Assembly (NCBI RefSeq): GCF_001426665.1
Contig: NZ_LMEY01000028.1
Location: forward strand, 248,001 to 312,000
Source: Rhizobium sp. Root1334
Lineage (GTDB): Bacteria > Pseudomonadota > Alphaproteobacteria > Rhizobiales > Rhizobiaceae
Reading direction: 5' to 3'
DNA: 64,000 nucleotides
The position numbers and the translations under genes are program-made. This document shows positions 37,365 to 46,830 of this stretch, in pieces; within the stretch, counting starts at the first letter, position 1, and every line of letters starts with the position of its first letter. Below the pieces are notes generated by a model that was given only the letters and a program-made list of their open reading frames with translations, did not search any database and had not been told where the DNA came from.

Positions 37365-38878
37365 GCGAGGATATTATTGTCGCCGTCAAAGGTGCCGTGA
37401 AGCGGTTTGGCGGAGTTACCGCTCTCAAAGGCGTGGACGTTCAAGTCAAAAGAGGGGAGGTTCACGCTCTGGTGGGCGAAAACGGAGCGGGAAAATCGAC
37501 CCTTGGGAAAGTCCTTGCGGGGGTTTGCCGGCTTGATGAGGGCAACCTGCTTCTGAACGGACAGATCGTCCGTTTCAAATCACCGCGCGACGCATTGCGC
37601 GGTGGCATCGCCCTGCTGGAGCAGGAGATATCCCTCGCACCATCCCTCTCGATCATGGACAATGTGTTTCTTGGCTCCGAGATCCACACGGCCGGGATTG
37701 TTCATACCAAGGAGCTTAGAAGGCGCTTCCATCTGCTGACCCAGGAGACGGGTTTCCATATGGACCCCGATCAAAAAGTCGCGGACCTGCCGATCGCAGA
37801 CCAGCAGAAGGTCGAGATTCTTCGCTCTATCGCCAGACGCGCCGACGTCATCGTCATGGACGAACCGACGGCACCTCTGACGATCGATGAAGCCCGGCGG
37901 CTGCGCGCGCTCGTAAAAGCCCTGCGCGATAAGGGAACGACGATCATCTACGTGTCGCATTTCCTGGATGAAGTCCTGGAATTGGCCGACAGCGTCAGCA
38001 TTCTGCGCGATGGTCAGCTCATTCGCAGCGGGCCAGCAGCCCTCGAGACGGCGGAAACGCTTGTGAGCGGCATGCTTGGGCGATCCTCCGATTTGCGATA
38101 CCCGCCCAAAAACACCATCGACGGCAACAAGGTCATTCTCTCCGTGCGGGGATTGTGTACGCCGACATTACTCCAGGATATCAATCTGGATGTCCGCGCC
38201 GGCGAAATCGTCGGGTTGGCAGGGCTTGTAGGAAGCGGCCGCAGCGAGATCGCGCGCGCTATTTTTGGACGCGACAAGCGCAGTTCAGGCGAAGTCCGCA
38301 TCGAAGGACAGCTGGTGGCCCCTCAAACGGCTGCTGCCATCGATGCCGGCATTGCCTTTCTTCCGGAAAGCCGCAAGACGGAAGGTCTTCTCATGGGACG
38401 GTCGATCCGTGAGAACATTTCTCTCGCCTATCTCACGGACGTAACCACGGCCGGCGTCGTGGGCCGCAAGCGCGAGCGTTCAGCTGTCGATGCCCTGATG
38501 AAAAAGCTCGATATCAGAGCCGCGAATGCAGAGGCGCCGATCTCAAGTCTATCGGGGGGCAACCAACAGAAGGCGCTCTTTGCAAAATGGCTTTTTCGCG
38601 GGCCAAAGCTGCTGATCGCTGACGAGCCTACACGCGGTGTCGATGTCGGCGCCAAACACGGAATCTACGCGCTCATTCGCGACCTCGCAGCGGAAAGCAT
38701 GGCCGTCCTTCTGATTTCAAGCGAACTGGAGGAAGTCATCGGCTTGTCCGATCGTGTCCTTGCCATGCGATCAGGACAGATCGTCGCTGAATTCGAAGCG
38801 GAGACAGTAACACAGGAACAAATACTGGCGGCCGCGTTTGGCACAGCCGCGGACTCAAGGAATAGGACCGTCGCATGA
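37361..38878 (+). CDS. Ribose-type sugar ABC transporter ATP-binding protein
   Basis: A 505-residue tandem ATPase of the RbsA/XylG type. The first domain has Walker [17 protein letters not shown] (about 40) and Walker B VIVMDEPTAPL. The second has [17 protein letters not shown] and LLIADEPTRGVD. I chose ATG 37361 because the conserved domain begins within ten residues. It overlaps the permease gene by ATGA. Part of an importer for a sugar-like or polar catabolic substrate. Confidence 0.92.
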   Translation: MSEDIIVAVKGAVKRFGGVTALKGVDVQVKRGEVHALVGENGAGKSTLGKVLAGVCRLDEGNLLLNGQIVRFKSPRDALRGGIALLEQEISLAPSLSIMDNVFLGSEIHTAGIVHTKELRRRFHLLTQETGFHMDPDQKVADLPIADQQKVEILRSIARRADVIVMDEPTAPLTIDEARRLRALVKALRDKGTTIIYVSHFLDEVLELADSVSILRDGQLIRSGPAALETAETLVSGMLGRSSDLRYPPKNTIDGNKVILSVRGLCTPTLLQDINLDVRAGEIVGLAGLVGSGRSEIARAIFGRDKRSSGEVRIEGQLVAPQTAAAIDAGIAFLPESRKTEGLLMGRSIRENISLAYLTDVTTAGVVGRKRERSAVDALMKKLDIRAANAEAPISSLSGGNQQKALFAKWLFRGPKLLIADEPTRGVDVGAKHGIYALIRDLAAESMAVLLISSELEEVIGLSDRVLAMRSGQIVAEFEAETVTQEQILAAAFGTAADSRNRTVA

Positions 38879-39888
38879 ACACCACCGTCGCACTCGCTTC
38901 GAAATCAGGATTGCAACAGGGAGGTACAGGGGCACCCCTGAAGCCCGGTACCAGTCGTTTCAAGATGGAGGGATTGAGAGACTACGGCATCGTCTTCGCT
39001 ACGCTCGTCTTGTTCATCCTGCTTGCCTTGTCCTCGGATGTTTTCCTGACACGGCTCAACCTCGGCAACGTCATCGATCAATGGGCCCCCATCGGGTTGA
39101 TGGCCTGTGCCGGCACCCTGGTGATCCTTGTCGGCGGCTTCGATCTTTCTGTCGGTTCGATTTTTGCCGTCTCTGCCGTTTCCGCAGCGCTCGTTGCCAA
39201 CAGCCACGGGCCAGCGACCGGCATCGCCGTGGGCATTGCCGCAGGCGGTACGCTCGGCTTGTTCAATGGCGTATTGACGACAACATTCCGCATCAACCAC
39301 TTCGTAGCGACGATCGCCAGCGCCATCGTTTTCAAGGGGTTCGCCACTGTTTTGAGCGGTGGCTTCCTGGTTGCCGTATCGGATGCGACCTTTCAACGGC
39401 TTGGTACAGACAAGCTTTTGGGCTTCAACTATTCCGTCTACATTCTCATCGCTTTTGCCCTGATCTGTGGTTTCATTCTGAACTGGATGACGATCGGACG
39501 GCACATCCGCGCCACGGGCGCCAACATCGAGGCCGCGCTGTTGTCGGGCATTTCGACAAACCGGGTGATCATCTTCACCTACGTGCTTTCAGGGTTGGCG
39601 GCAGGGCTCGCCGCGGCCTTGGTCGCAAGCCGGACGGGTGCGGCGCAGCCGAACATGAATGCCGGGATAGAATCCAGCGTCTGGGCGGCAATTCTTGTCG
39701 GCGGGACATCCCTTGTCGGTGGCCGGGGAGCCATCTGGCGAACGGTTCTCGGGGTGCTTCTGCTGGCCATGATCGGCAACGGCTTCAATCTTCTTGGCCT
39801 GGACACGCTGTACCAGCAGATTCTGACCGGCGTGATTATCCTGCTCGCGGTCGGACTGGATGCACTGGCCCGCAGGCGCTCCCGCTAA
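38875..39888 (+). CDS. Ribose-type sugar ABC transporter permease
   Basis: A 337-residue inner-membrane permease of the RbsC family. After a hydrophilic N-terminus of about 35 residues come multiple hydrophobic segments. The family motif VGGFDLSVGSIFAVSA is near residue 83 and the coupling loop ATGANIEAALLSGISTNRV near 214. Start overlaps the ATPase stop. A hairpin spans its stop codon and separates it from the SBP gene. Confidence 0.92.
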   Translation: MNTTVALASKSGLQQGGTGAPLKPGTSRFKMEGLRDYGIVFATLVLFILLALSSDVFLTRLNLGNVIDQWAPIGLMACAGTLVILVGGFDLSVGSIFAVSAVSAALVANSHGPATGIAVGIAAGGTLGLFNGVLTTTFRINHFVATIASAIVFKGFATVLSGGFLVAVSDATFQRLGTDKLLGFNYSVYILIAFALICGFILNWMTIGRHIRATGANIEAALLSGISTNRVIIFTYVLSGLAAGLAAALVASRTGAAQPNMNAGIESSVWAAILVGGTSLVGGRGAIWRTVLGVLLLAMIGNGFNLLGLDTLYQQILTGVIILLAVGLDALARRRSR

Positions 39889-39898
39889 AGAGCGGGAG
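39879..39898 (+). terminator. Hairpin spanning the permease stop codon
   Basis: A perfect 8-bp stem CTCCCGCT-AAAG-AGCGGGAG includes the TAA. No U-tract follows. It may limit read-through from the permease into the 342-bp gap before the SBP gene. Confidence 0.5.
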
Positions 39899-40230
39899 TA
39901 CGTAACACATTTCTCGATCCCGAATGCATCCGCCGGCGACAACAACATCACCGGCTCGATGTGGGCTGCTGCGTTGAGGAAACGCAGTGCGTTCGCTCAT
40001 ATCCCACGACGAAGATGCCGGCTGCACCACCGGAACCGGAATTAATTTTTGCGCCACACTTTTCTTTGGTAACACGTGGTCCAAACACGGGGCCGAACAA
40101 GCAAAGTCCAGCGTGAAGACGCCGATGAATTTCGAATGCACTCGCGACCGCAGGACATTCGGCGTTCTTGTCAAACTCAACCCAATCCCTCGAATGAAAA
40201 GTCTTCGAGGGGACAGCAAAGGAGTTCAAT
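39889..40230. other. Intergenic region between permease and SBP genes
   Basis: 342 bp without a supported gene, unusual within a sugar ABC operon. It holds a second hairpin (CTGCGTT/AACGCAG, 39969-39987) and an AT-rich patch near 40040-40070. It likely carries a separate promoter for the SBP gene; I cannot assign -35/-10 boxes with confidence. Confidence 0.45.
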
Positions 40231-41241
40231 ATGTTTGTATCCAGACGCCTTGCCCCTTCAACGATCGGCGCTCTTTCGTTCGCGCTGGCGTTATCTGCTG
40301 CCGGTACCGTTGTCGCCCAGGAAGGCAAGGACGCCCGTATCGCCTACTTCCTGCAAGGCAATACAAGCTACAATCAGGCGAGTGCCGAAAAGGCAACGGA
40401 AGTCGCGACCGCCAAAGGTGCGTCAATCAATGTCCTGTCCGGCGACTTCGATCCGTCCAAGCAATTTTCACAGTGCCAGGACGCCATCACCACAGGCCGC
40501 TACAACGCTTTCGTCATCTATCCTGTCGATGGCGCCGGCATCCTGCCCTGCGTGCGACAGGCCATTTCTGCCGGTATCAAGGTGGTTGCCCTAGATAGTC
40601 CTCTCGGTCCGCAGTTCACGATCGAGCCGCAGGTCGAAGGGCTCACCGGCTCCGTCCTGTTTCCAGAGCCGGACGACGCAGAGGCATCCTTCTCGATGGT
40701 CAAGAAGGCCTGCGAGGGAAAGGACCCATGCAACACTGTCTACATTATCGGCAGCCGAGCGGCAGCCTATGATGCGGCCAAGCTGAAAGAGATCAACCGG
40801 CTTTATGCGGAAAACCCCACCATCAAGCTGGTCGCGTCGGGTGCATCCGACTACAGCGCCGATGGTGGTCTCCGGGTTGCGCGGGATATTCTGGTGGCCA
40901 ACCAGGACATCCACGTCATCTTCGCCAATGACGATGATACCATCATCGGTGTCGAGCAGGCCGTCAGCGATACGCCGCTGAAAGGCAAGGTGGCGTTGAT
41001 CGGCTCTGGTGCCAGCTACATCGGTGTTGAACGCATCCGTGCCGGCAGATGGTTCGGCAGCAAGGTGTCCCTGCCTCAGACCGATGCGGAAATTGCCGTC
41101 AATATGGCAATTGACGCAGTCAATGGAAAGGCGATCGAAAAGTCCGCTGTTTCAGTTCCGGAAATCAGCCCCGTCGGCCCCGTTGTTACGCGGGAAAATG
41201 CCGACAAGTTCGAGGCTCAGTGGGGCGTTCAGACAAACTGA
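40231..41241 (+). CDS. Sugar-type ABC transporter substrate-binding protein
   Basis: A 336-residue type I periplasmic binding protein (Peripla_BP_4-like). The signal peptide is cleaved near VVAQ (residue 30). Domain blocks are ARIAYFLQGNTSYNQA, FVIYPVDGAGILPCVRQAISAGIKVVALDSP and IFANDDDTIIGVEQAV. It contains four cysteines, two of them in a CEGKDPC pair that may form a disulfide. ATG 40231 follows AAAGGAG. It serves the ATPase/permease pair upstream. The ligand is not evident; the catabolic genes nearby suggest an aromatic or N-containing compound. Confidence 0.9.
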   Translation: MFVSRRLAPSTIGALSFALALSAAGTVVAQEGKDARIAYFLQGNTSYNQASAEKATEVATAKGASINVLSGDFDPSKQFSQCQDAITTGRYNAFVIYPVDGAGILPCVRQAISAGIKVVALDSPLGPQFTIEPQVEGLTGSVLFPEPDDAEASFSMVKKACEGKDPCNTVYIIGSRAAAYDAAKLKEINRLYAENPTIKLVASGASDYSADGGLRVARDILVANQDIHVIFANDDDTIIGVEQAVSDTPLKGKVALIGSGASYIGVERIRAGRWFGSKVSLPQTDAEIAVNMAIDAVNGKAIEKSAVSVPEISPVGPVVTRENADKFEAQWGVQTN

Positions 41242-41258
41242 TAGGGCAATGACAGGAC

Positions 41259-41288
41259 AACCCCGGATCGCCACGCGACCCGGGGTTT
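41259..41288 (+). terminator. Terminator after the SBP gene
   Basis: Arms AACCCCGG (41259-41266) and CCGGGGTT (41280-41287) with a 13-nt loop, followed by a short T run. It lies 17 bp after the SBP stop and before the convergent hydrolase gene. Confidence 0.65.
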
Positions 41289-41415
41289 ACTGTGTCAGGG
41301 CACGTTTGTGATTTTATCGGCGTAGGTGGCGATATCACGTCTGGATCAATCGAATGCCGAAACAACAGCTGATTGCCGGCCACGGGCATCAAAACCCGTG
41401 GCCGAAAGCGCTACT

Positions 41416-42045
41416 TTATCGTGTGCCTTCCTTGAGACCCAGAAGCTGCCACTCCCAACGCAAACCCTGGCCAAAACCGCCGCCATGCTCGGCAAAAAGC
41501 TTGGCGATATCGTCGGCGGTCGGGCGTGCCCAGTCGCGCTGCAGTTCGGAAACATAGGCGACTGTGGTCAGGGGCTGCGCGCCGGCCTGAACCATGCGCT
41601 GAACGCCGCGTTCATGACCTTCCGTGCTACCGCCGCCGGAAGCGTCGGTGACGATGTAGACTTCATATCCATCAGCCAATGCATCGATCACCGGCATGCT
41701 CAGGCAAACCTCGGTCCAGAGGCCCGCCATAACCAGCTTCTTCTTGCCTGTCTTCTTGACCCAGTCGAGCACGCGCTGATCGTCCCAGGAGTTGAGCCCG
41801 GTGCGGTCAATCGGCTTTTGGTCCGGGAAGACCGCCTGGACCTCCTGAAACAGTTCCTGCCGCTCGGCAAACGCGGTGGTCAGCAGCGTCGGAACGTTGA
41901 AGATCTTCGCAGCCTTCGCCAGGAAGGTCGTATTGTTGACGATCGCTTCGTTGGTGTGCGAGCGCACAGCAAGCAGCTGAAGATACTGATGATCGATCAG
42001 CAGAAGCGCGTGATCGTCGGGGGTAAGCAGCGAACTTTTGGCCAT
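41416..42045 (-). CDS. Isochorismatase-fold hydrolase (YcaC-like)
   Basis: A 209-residue cysteine hydrolase of the isochorismatase superfamily. The catalytic Asp is in ALLLIDHQ, the basic residue region follows, and the nucleophilic Cys is in AGLWTEVCLSMP. Members hydrolyse amides such as nicotinamide, maleamate or carbamoyl compounds. ATG 42045 has AAAAGGAGA at good spacing; ATG 42051 is too close to it. It is divergent from the LysR gene at 42167, its likely regulator. Confidence 0.85.
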   Translation of the reverse strand: MAKSSLLTPDDHALLLIDHQYLQLLAVRSHTNEAIVNNTTFLAKAAKIFNVPTLLTTAFAERQELFQEVQAVFPDQKPIDRTGLNSWDDQRVLDWVKKTGKKKLVMAGLWTEVCLSMPVIDALADGYEVYIVTDASGGGSTEGHERGVQRMVQAGAQPLTTVAYVSELQRDWARPTADDIAKLFAEHGGGFGQGLRWEWQLLGLKEGTR

Positions 42046-42144
42046 TCTCATGTCTCCTTTTGTGAAACGAGATGATTGTCTCGATGCACTGAAGAGATAC
42101 TACTGAGACGACATTGCCGAAAGACGGGTGTTTCGGTACTATTC

Positions 42145-42160
42145 GTTCCAAAAATGGAAC
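42145..42160. promoter_or_regulatory. LysR-type operator candidate
   Basis: GTTCCA-AAAA-TGGAAC is a perfect inverted repeat that contains a T-N11-A LysR motif (T42147, A42159). It is 7 bp before the LysR ATG and in the divergent region with the hydrolase gene. Confidence 0.5.
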
Positions 42161-42166
42161 AATGCC

Positions 42167-43060
42167 ATGTATGATCTCAACGACCTTTTCTATTACGCCC
42201 GTGTTGTCGAGCACCGTGGCTTCGCCGCTGCCGGCCGTGCCCTCGGAGTTCCGAAGTCGACGCTCAGCCGACGGATCACGTTGTTGGAGGAGCGTCTTGG
42301 TAGCCGGCTGCTGCAACGGACGACGCGCCAATTCGCGATGACCGAAATCGGCGCAGTCTACTATCGGCACTGCGTCGCAGTGATCTCCGAGGCCGAAGCA
42401 GCTCAAGAGGCCGTTGAGAACAATCGCACCGAACCGCGCGGCCTCATCAGGGTTACATGTCCCGTTTCATTGATGATCAGCCTAGTGTCACCAATCGTCT
42501 CGCGCTTCCTGATGGAGTTTCCGCTCGTTCGCATTCAACTGTCAGCGACCAATCGTCGGGTCGACGTGATCGAAGAGGGGGTGGATGTGGCGCTTCGTGT
42601 GCGGTTTCCACCGCTCGAAAATGAAGGGCTGGTGATGAGACGGCTTGCCGACAGCCAACAGATCCTGGTGGCAAGCCCGGCCCTTCTTTCCCGCTTCGGC
42701 AGGCCTTCGACACCCGATGAACTTTCCCCTCTACCCGGGATGGATCTGGTGCGAAGTTCGTCGAAGCATGTCTGGGAACTGCAAGATTCAACCAAAGAGC
42801 AACAGAGTATCCTCTTCGAGCCGCGCTATGTGGCCGACGATATGTACGCGCTCCGCCAGGCCGCCATCGATGGCGTTGGGGTTGTACAGCTTGCGGATTA
42901 TCTCGTCACCGACCAGATCGCGTCCGGCGAGCTCGAGCGGATCTTGCCTGACTGGCATCTGAAGAGCGGTATCGTGCACGCCGTTTTTCCGTCGCGGCGC
43001 GGTCTGTCGCCGGCCGTCAGAAGCTTCGTCGACTATCTTGCTGCGGCGCTCAAGGCGTGA
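42167..43060 (+). CDS. LysR-family transcriptional regulator
   Basis: A 297-residue LysR-type regulator. The N-terminal HTH (residues 4-63) reads DLFYYARVVEHRGFAAAGRALGVPKSTLSRRI, with the usual LEERLGSRLLQRTTR. The effector domain begins near residue 90. The subgroup pattern (RLGSRLLQRTTR, MEFPLVRIQL) is typical of regulators divergent from small hydrolases or oxidoreductases. It should control the isochorismatase-fold gene through the palindrome at 42145. Confidence 0.92.
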   Translation: MYDLNDLFYYARVVEHRGFAAAGRALGVPKSTLSRRITLLEERLGSRLLQRTTRQFAMTEIGAVYYRHCVAVISEAEAAQEAVENNRTEPRGLIRVTCPVSLMISLVSPIVSRFLMEFPLVRIQLSATNRRVDVIEEGVDVALRVRFPPLENEGLVMRRLADSQQILVASPALLSRFGRPSTPDELSPLPGMDLVRSSSKHVWELQDSTKEQQSILFEPRYVADDMYALRQAAIDGVGVVQLADYLVTDQIASGELERILPDWHLKSGIVHAVFPSRRGLSPAVRSFVDYLAAALKA

Positions 43061-43214
43061 TCGCGAATAAGTTGTAAGGCAACCACGGCATTCCGCGCAC
43101 ATCGGCTTGAGAAGGTAAAGACCTCCCTGTGCTGAACAAATGTCCACCATCCAGACATGCCGTCAGCACACAGGCTGCGGCAGTGATACCGGCACGACGT
43201 CCACACTTGCGATG

Positions 43215-44057
43215 CTATTCCGCTACAACCGGATTTCGCAACGTGCCGATCGAGCTGATTTCGACTTCGACAACGTCGCCGTGCTTCATCCAGAGCGGTG
43301 GGTTGCGGAACGCGCCGACGCCGCCCGTGGTCCCGGTGACGATGACATCGCCTGCGACCAGTGTCGTGAAACTGGACAGGTATTCGATCAGGGCTGGAAT
43401 ATCAAAAACCAGATCCGAAAGCGGTGCCCGCTGCATCTCCTCGCCGTTAAGGCGCGTAATAAGCTCAAAGGTCGAGGGATCGGCAATTTCGTCTGCGGTG
43501 AGCATGCACGGACCAAAGCCACCGGTATTGTCGAAGTTCTTGCCCGGGGTGAATTGCGGCGTGTGCTTTTGCCAGTCGCGAATACTGCCATCATTATAGC
43601 AGGAATAACCTGCAACATGGGAGAGCGCGTCAGCCGCGGCAATGTTGCGGCCCGGCTTGCCAATAATGACAGCCAGTTCCCCCTCGAAATCCAGCTGATC
43701 GGACACCGCCGGTTTGATGATCGGCTTACCGTGCGCCGTCTGGCTTCTCGGATTGCGGGTAAAGACCACCGGAAAATCCGGTTTGGGGCGGCCTGTCTCG
43801 ACCAAATGTGAAAGATAGTTGACGCCGATGCAGAAAATCTTCTGCGGATCAGGGATCACCGGCAGAAGATCGGCGGCCGCAAGACTGAAATCCGGGACTG
43901 CCCCTAGAAGTCCCCGGGCGTCAGCGAGCCCATTTTCAAGCAGATCCCGCATCGTCGGATACTTGTCCTTCAAACGGGCATGGAGGTCGATGACGGTATC
44001 GCCGACAACAACGCCGTAGGCGGCGGCACCGTTCTTCTTGAAACTGATGATTTTCAC
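43215..44057 (-). CDS. Fumarylacetoacetate hydrolase family protein
   Basis: A 280-residue FAH-fold enzyme. The metal-site blocks are DFEGELAVIIGK and GYSCYNDGSIRDWQ, with VFTRNPRS and VTGTTGGVGAFRNPP also matching. The family includes acylpyruvate hydrolases and 2-hydroxymuconate-type decarboxylases/hydratases of meta-cleavage pathways. I chose GTG 44057, which has AAAAGGGA at good spacing and begins at the conserved domain. It is the last gene of a minus-strand group with the flavoenzyme and aldehyde dehydrogenase. Confidence 0.85.
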   Translation of the reverse strand: MKIISFKKNGAAAYGVVVGDTVIDLHARLKDKYPTMRDLLENGLADARGLLGAVPDFSLAAADLLPVIPDPQKIFCIGVNYLSHLVETGRPKPDFPVVFTRNPRSQTAHGKPIIKPAVSDQLDFEGELAVIIGKPGRNIAAADALSHVAGYSCYNDGSIRDWQKHTPQFTPGKNFDNTGGFGPCMLTADEIADPSTFELITRLNGEEMQRAPLSDLVFDIPALIEYLSSFTTLVAGDVIVTGTTGGVGAFRNPPLWMKHGDVVEVEISSIGTLRNPVVAE

Positions 44058-44129
44058 GATATTTCCCTTTTGCGCGGATGCCCTGAAAGCCACCGCTGGC
44101 GGTCTTCGGATTGTGTACGATCAGTCTTG

Positions 44130-45293
44130 TTATGCAACCGCACTTGCGGTAGGGCGCTCTTCGGCTTTCCCCGATATGCGGAAACGCGCGGGGCTCAGCA
44201 TGTCAGCCATATGAGCCACCCGATCAAAGGCATGGGGGATATCCTGGCCTGTAATCAATGCGCAGGCGAGATGCGCGAGCGCCGGCGCTGAGCCCACACC
44301 GAATCCACCCTGTCCGGCAAGCCAGAAGAAGCCGCTTGCCGCCGGATCGTACCCGACAACGGGATTTCTGTCCTCGGCAAAGGTACGGAAACCGGCCCAT
44401 CGGTGCGTGACCTGGCGAACCTGCATCGATGTGTTGTTCATCAGCCGGTCAACTGCAACGGCAACGTCATATTCGTCGGCCTGGACATCGCAAGGCGTGT
44501 CTTCTGTTTCGTCCATCGGCGACACGAGCAACATCCCGGCATCGGGCTTGAAATAGAAGCCGCCCGACAAATGGATGAGCATCGGCAGGCTTGCCATGTC
44601 CAGCCCCGGGGAGGGAGGTACGAGGATTGCGGTACGCCGCAGCGGCTTCAACCCCAAGGGTTCCAGAGCAGCCATCTGCGCCACGTCATCAGCCCAGGCC
44701 CCCGCGGCATTGACGATTGCCGGCGCCGTAAAGGTATCACCGTTTTGGGTGCGCACCGTCCAAAGCCCGTCATTGAAGGATATCGACGTGGCTCGTGCAT
44801 TGCCAATCAGTTCGCCACCACGCTGCTTGAGAAGCCGCGCATATCCGCCGAGGATCGCACCGGCATCAAGTTCCCCACCCGTGCGATCGACAAAGGCTCC
44901 TGCCACTTCATCACGATTGAGAATGCTGACCCGCGCCAGCGCATCGTCGATGCCGATTGGCGATACATCGGCCGCAATACCGGCCTGCATAGCCTTGAGC
45001 CGGTCCAGCGATGCAGCATTGGCAACGACGATCTGTTCGCGTGGGTGGATGAGCGCATGTTCAGTAAAGCCGTCGGGTGGACCACGAAAGAAAATCTCCG
45101 AAATCCGCCCAAGCGACTGGGATAGGCTGTTACCGTATGTGGTTGTGAAAAAGGCTGCCGAGCGGCCTGTCGCATGATATCCCGGCTGGGTTTCGGCTTC
45201 CAGAACAACCGTTTTTGCATATGCCGCGATCTCTGCGCCGGCGGAAACGCCCGCGATGCCTCCGCCGATCAATATGACGTCGTAATAGTTCAT
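44130..45293 (-). CDS. FAD-dependent D-amino-acid dehydrogenase (DauA-like)
   Basis: A 387-residue flavoprotein of the DAO/GlyOX family. It closely follows Pseudomonas D-arginine dehydrogenase DauA in several blocks: GGGIAGVSAGAE, QPGYHATGRSAAFF, GLKPLRRTAI, FYFKPDAGMLL and FFWLAGQGGFGV. DauA oxidises D-arginine, D-lysine and other D-amino acids to imino acids. ATG 45293 starts 4 bp after the aldehyde dehydrogenase stop, so the pair is an operon. The real substrate may be another amine or amino acid. Confidence 0.83.
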   Translation of the reverse strand: MNYYDVILIGGGIAGVSAGAEIAAYAKTVVLEAETQPGYHATGRSAAFFTTTYGNSLSQSLGRISEIFFRGPPDGFTEHALIHPREQIVVANAASLDRLKAMQAGIAADVSPIGIDDALARVSILNRDEVAGAFVDRTGGELDAGAILGGYARLLKQRGGELIGNARATSISFNDGLWTVRTQNGDTFTAPAIVNAAGAWADDVAQMAALEPLGLKPLRRTAILVPPSPGLDMASLPMLIHLSGGFYFKPDAGMLLVSPMDETEDTPCDVQADEYDVAVAVDRLMNNTSMQVRQVTHRWAGFRTFAEDRNPVVGYDPAASGFFWLAGQGGFGVGSAPALAHLACALITGQDIPHAFDRVAHMADMLSPARFRISGKAEERPTASAVA

Positions 45294-45297
45294 GGGA

Positions 45298-46830
45298 TCA
45301 CACCTCGACCAGACGGCGCCACGGGGTTTCCTTGCCCCAGTTGATGCAAACGCTTTGGCGGCGCATGTATCCCTTCCAGGCGTCAGAGCCTGCCGTGCGG
45401 CCGCCACCTGTTTCCTTTTCACCGCCGAAAGCCGCGCCGACATCGGCACCGGTTGTCCCCATATTGACTTTTGCGATGCCGCAATCACTGCCCTCCGCCG
45501 AGAGGAACGCTTCGATATTGGACAGATTGGTGCTGTGGATGCCCGAGGCGAGCCCCTGTGCGACGCCGTTGTGCAGTTCAAGAGCTTCACCAAAGTCGTC
45601 ATATTCGATGACGAACAGGATGGGTGCGAAGGTTTCCTCCTGGACGCATTGCCATTCGTTGCGCGCGCCGGTGATGATGGTTGGCTCGACGAAATAACCC
45701 GGTCGATCCATTCGGCGGCCGCCGAAGGCGACGGTCGCACCGAGTGACTTGGCGGAAGCCACAGTCTGCTCGAACGCGATAACGGCCCCCTTATCGACCA
45801 GCGGGCCAACCAACGTGCTGCCGTCTACCGGGTCTCCGACCTTCACATTCCGGTACGCACCGGCCAGGAGCCGGACCAGCTTTTCAGATACGCTTTTTTG
45901 GACGATGACGCGGCGTGTGCTTGTGCAACGCTGGCCGGTTGTCCCAACGGCACCGAAAGTGATGGCGGCTGCGGCCAGCTCCAGGTCGGCCGTCTCATCG
46001 ACGATGCAGCCGTTGTTGCCCGAACACTCCAGCAGGTAGCGGCGTCCCAGCGTTGCCCCGACGGTATTGGCGACCTTGTGGCCAACACCGGTCGAACCGG
46101 TAAAGGAAACCAGCGCCACGTTCCTGTCGGTCAAGAGGCGTTCTGCAACCGTATTATCTTCCGACACGAACATCTGGAAGACCCCGGCATATCCCATCTC
46201 CTCCATGGCTTTCACGGCGAGGCGCTGCAGCGCGATCGCCGTCAGCGGGACCTTGGGACTGGGCTTCCAGATAACGGTGTTGCCGCCGATCGCAGACAGA
46301 AAACCATTCTGCGCCCATACCGCGGCTGGAAAGTTGTAGGCTGTGATGATGCCGACGACACCGAGCGGCAGCCATTGGTCATACATCCGGTGATGGGCGC
46401 GCTGCGACTGCTGCGTAAAACCATAAAGCATGCGCGACTGACCGGCGGCGAGGGTGGCCATATCGATGACCTCCTTGATCTCGGCCTTGCCTTCCATCAG
46501 CGATTTGCCGGTATCGAGCGACACCAGCGCGCCAAGCGCATCATGATGCTCTGCAACGAGCATACCAATACGATGAACAAGATCGCCCCTGACGGGTGCG
46601 GGGACCATGCGCCATTTCTTGTGTGCTGCGACGGCAGCCTTGATGATGCGGTCATAGTCTTCGCCAGAAGCATTGCCGACCCTGGCAAGTTCTTCCTCGG
46701 TCGATGGGTTTATGGCCGCGAAGGCGTTGCCGGGTTCTGCAACGCTCCAACCACCTTCGCTGCCATAGGCGCCTGAATTCAACGCTTGAAGACCCAGCTC
46801 GGCGAATACTTTTTGTTTGTCGAAGATCAT
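45298..46830 (-). CDS. Aldehyde dehydrogenase, ALDH7/AASADH-like
   Basis: A 510-residue NAD(P)-dependent aldehyde dehydrogenase. The catalytic Cys is in GTTGQRCTSTRR and the general-base Glu in RYLLECSGNNG. The antiquitin-like pattern (PLGVVGIITAYNFPAAVWAQN, KETGGGRTAGSDAWKGYMRR) suggests alpha-aminoadipic semialdehyde / piperideine-6-carboxylate dehydrogenase. Start ATG 46830 begins MIFDKQKV. With the DauA-like gene it would suit D-lysine or pipecolate-type breakdown. Motif copy 3 lies 137 bp upstream. Confidence 0.87.
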   Translation of the reverse strand: MIFDKQKVFAELGLQALNSGAYGSEGGWSVAEPGNAFAAINPSTEEELARVGNASGEDYDRIIKAAVAAHKKWRMVPAPVRGDLVHRIGMLVAEHHDALGALVSLDTGKSLMEGKAEIKEVIDMATLAAGQSRMLYGFTQQSQRAHHRMYDQWLPLGVVGIITAYNFPAAVWAQNGFLSAIGGNTVIWKPSPKVPLTAIALQRLAVKAMEEMGYAGVFQMFVSEDNTVAERLLTDRNVALVSFTGSTGVGHKVANTVGATLGRRYLLECSGNNGCIVDETADLELAAAAITFGAVGTTGQRCTSTRRVIVQKSVSEKLVRLLAGAYRNVKVGDPVDGSTLVGPLVDKGAVIAFEQTVASAKSLGATVAFGGRRMDRPGYFVEPTIITGARNEWQCVQEETFAPILFVIEYDDFGEALELHNGVAQGLASGIHSTNLSNIEAFLSAEGSDCGIAKVNMGTTGADVGAAFGGEKETGGGRTAGSDAWKGYMRRQSVCINWGKETPWRRLVEV

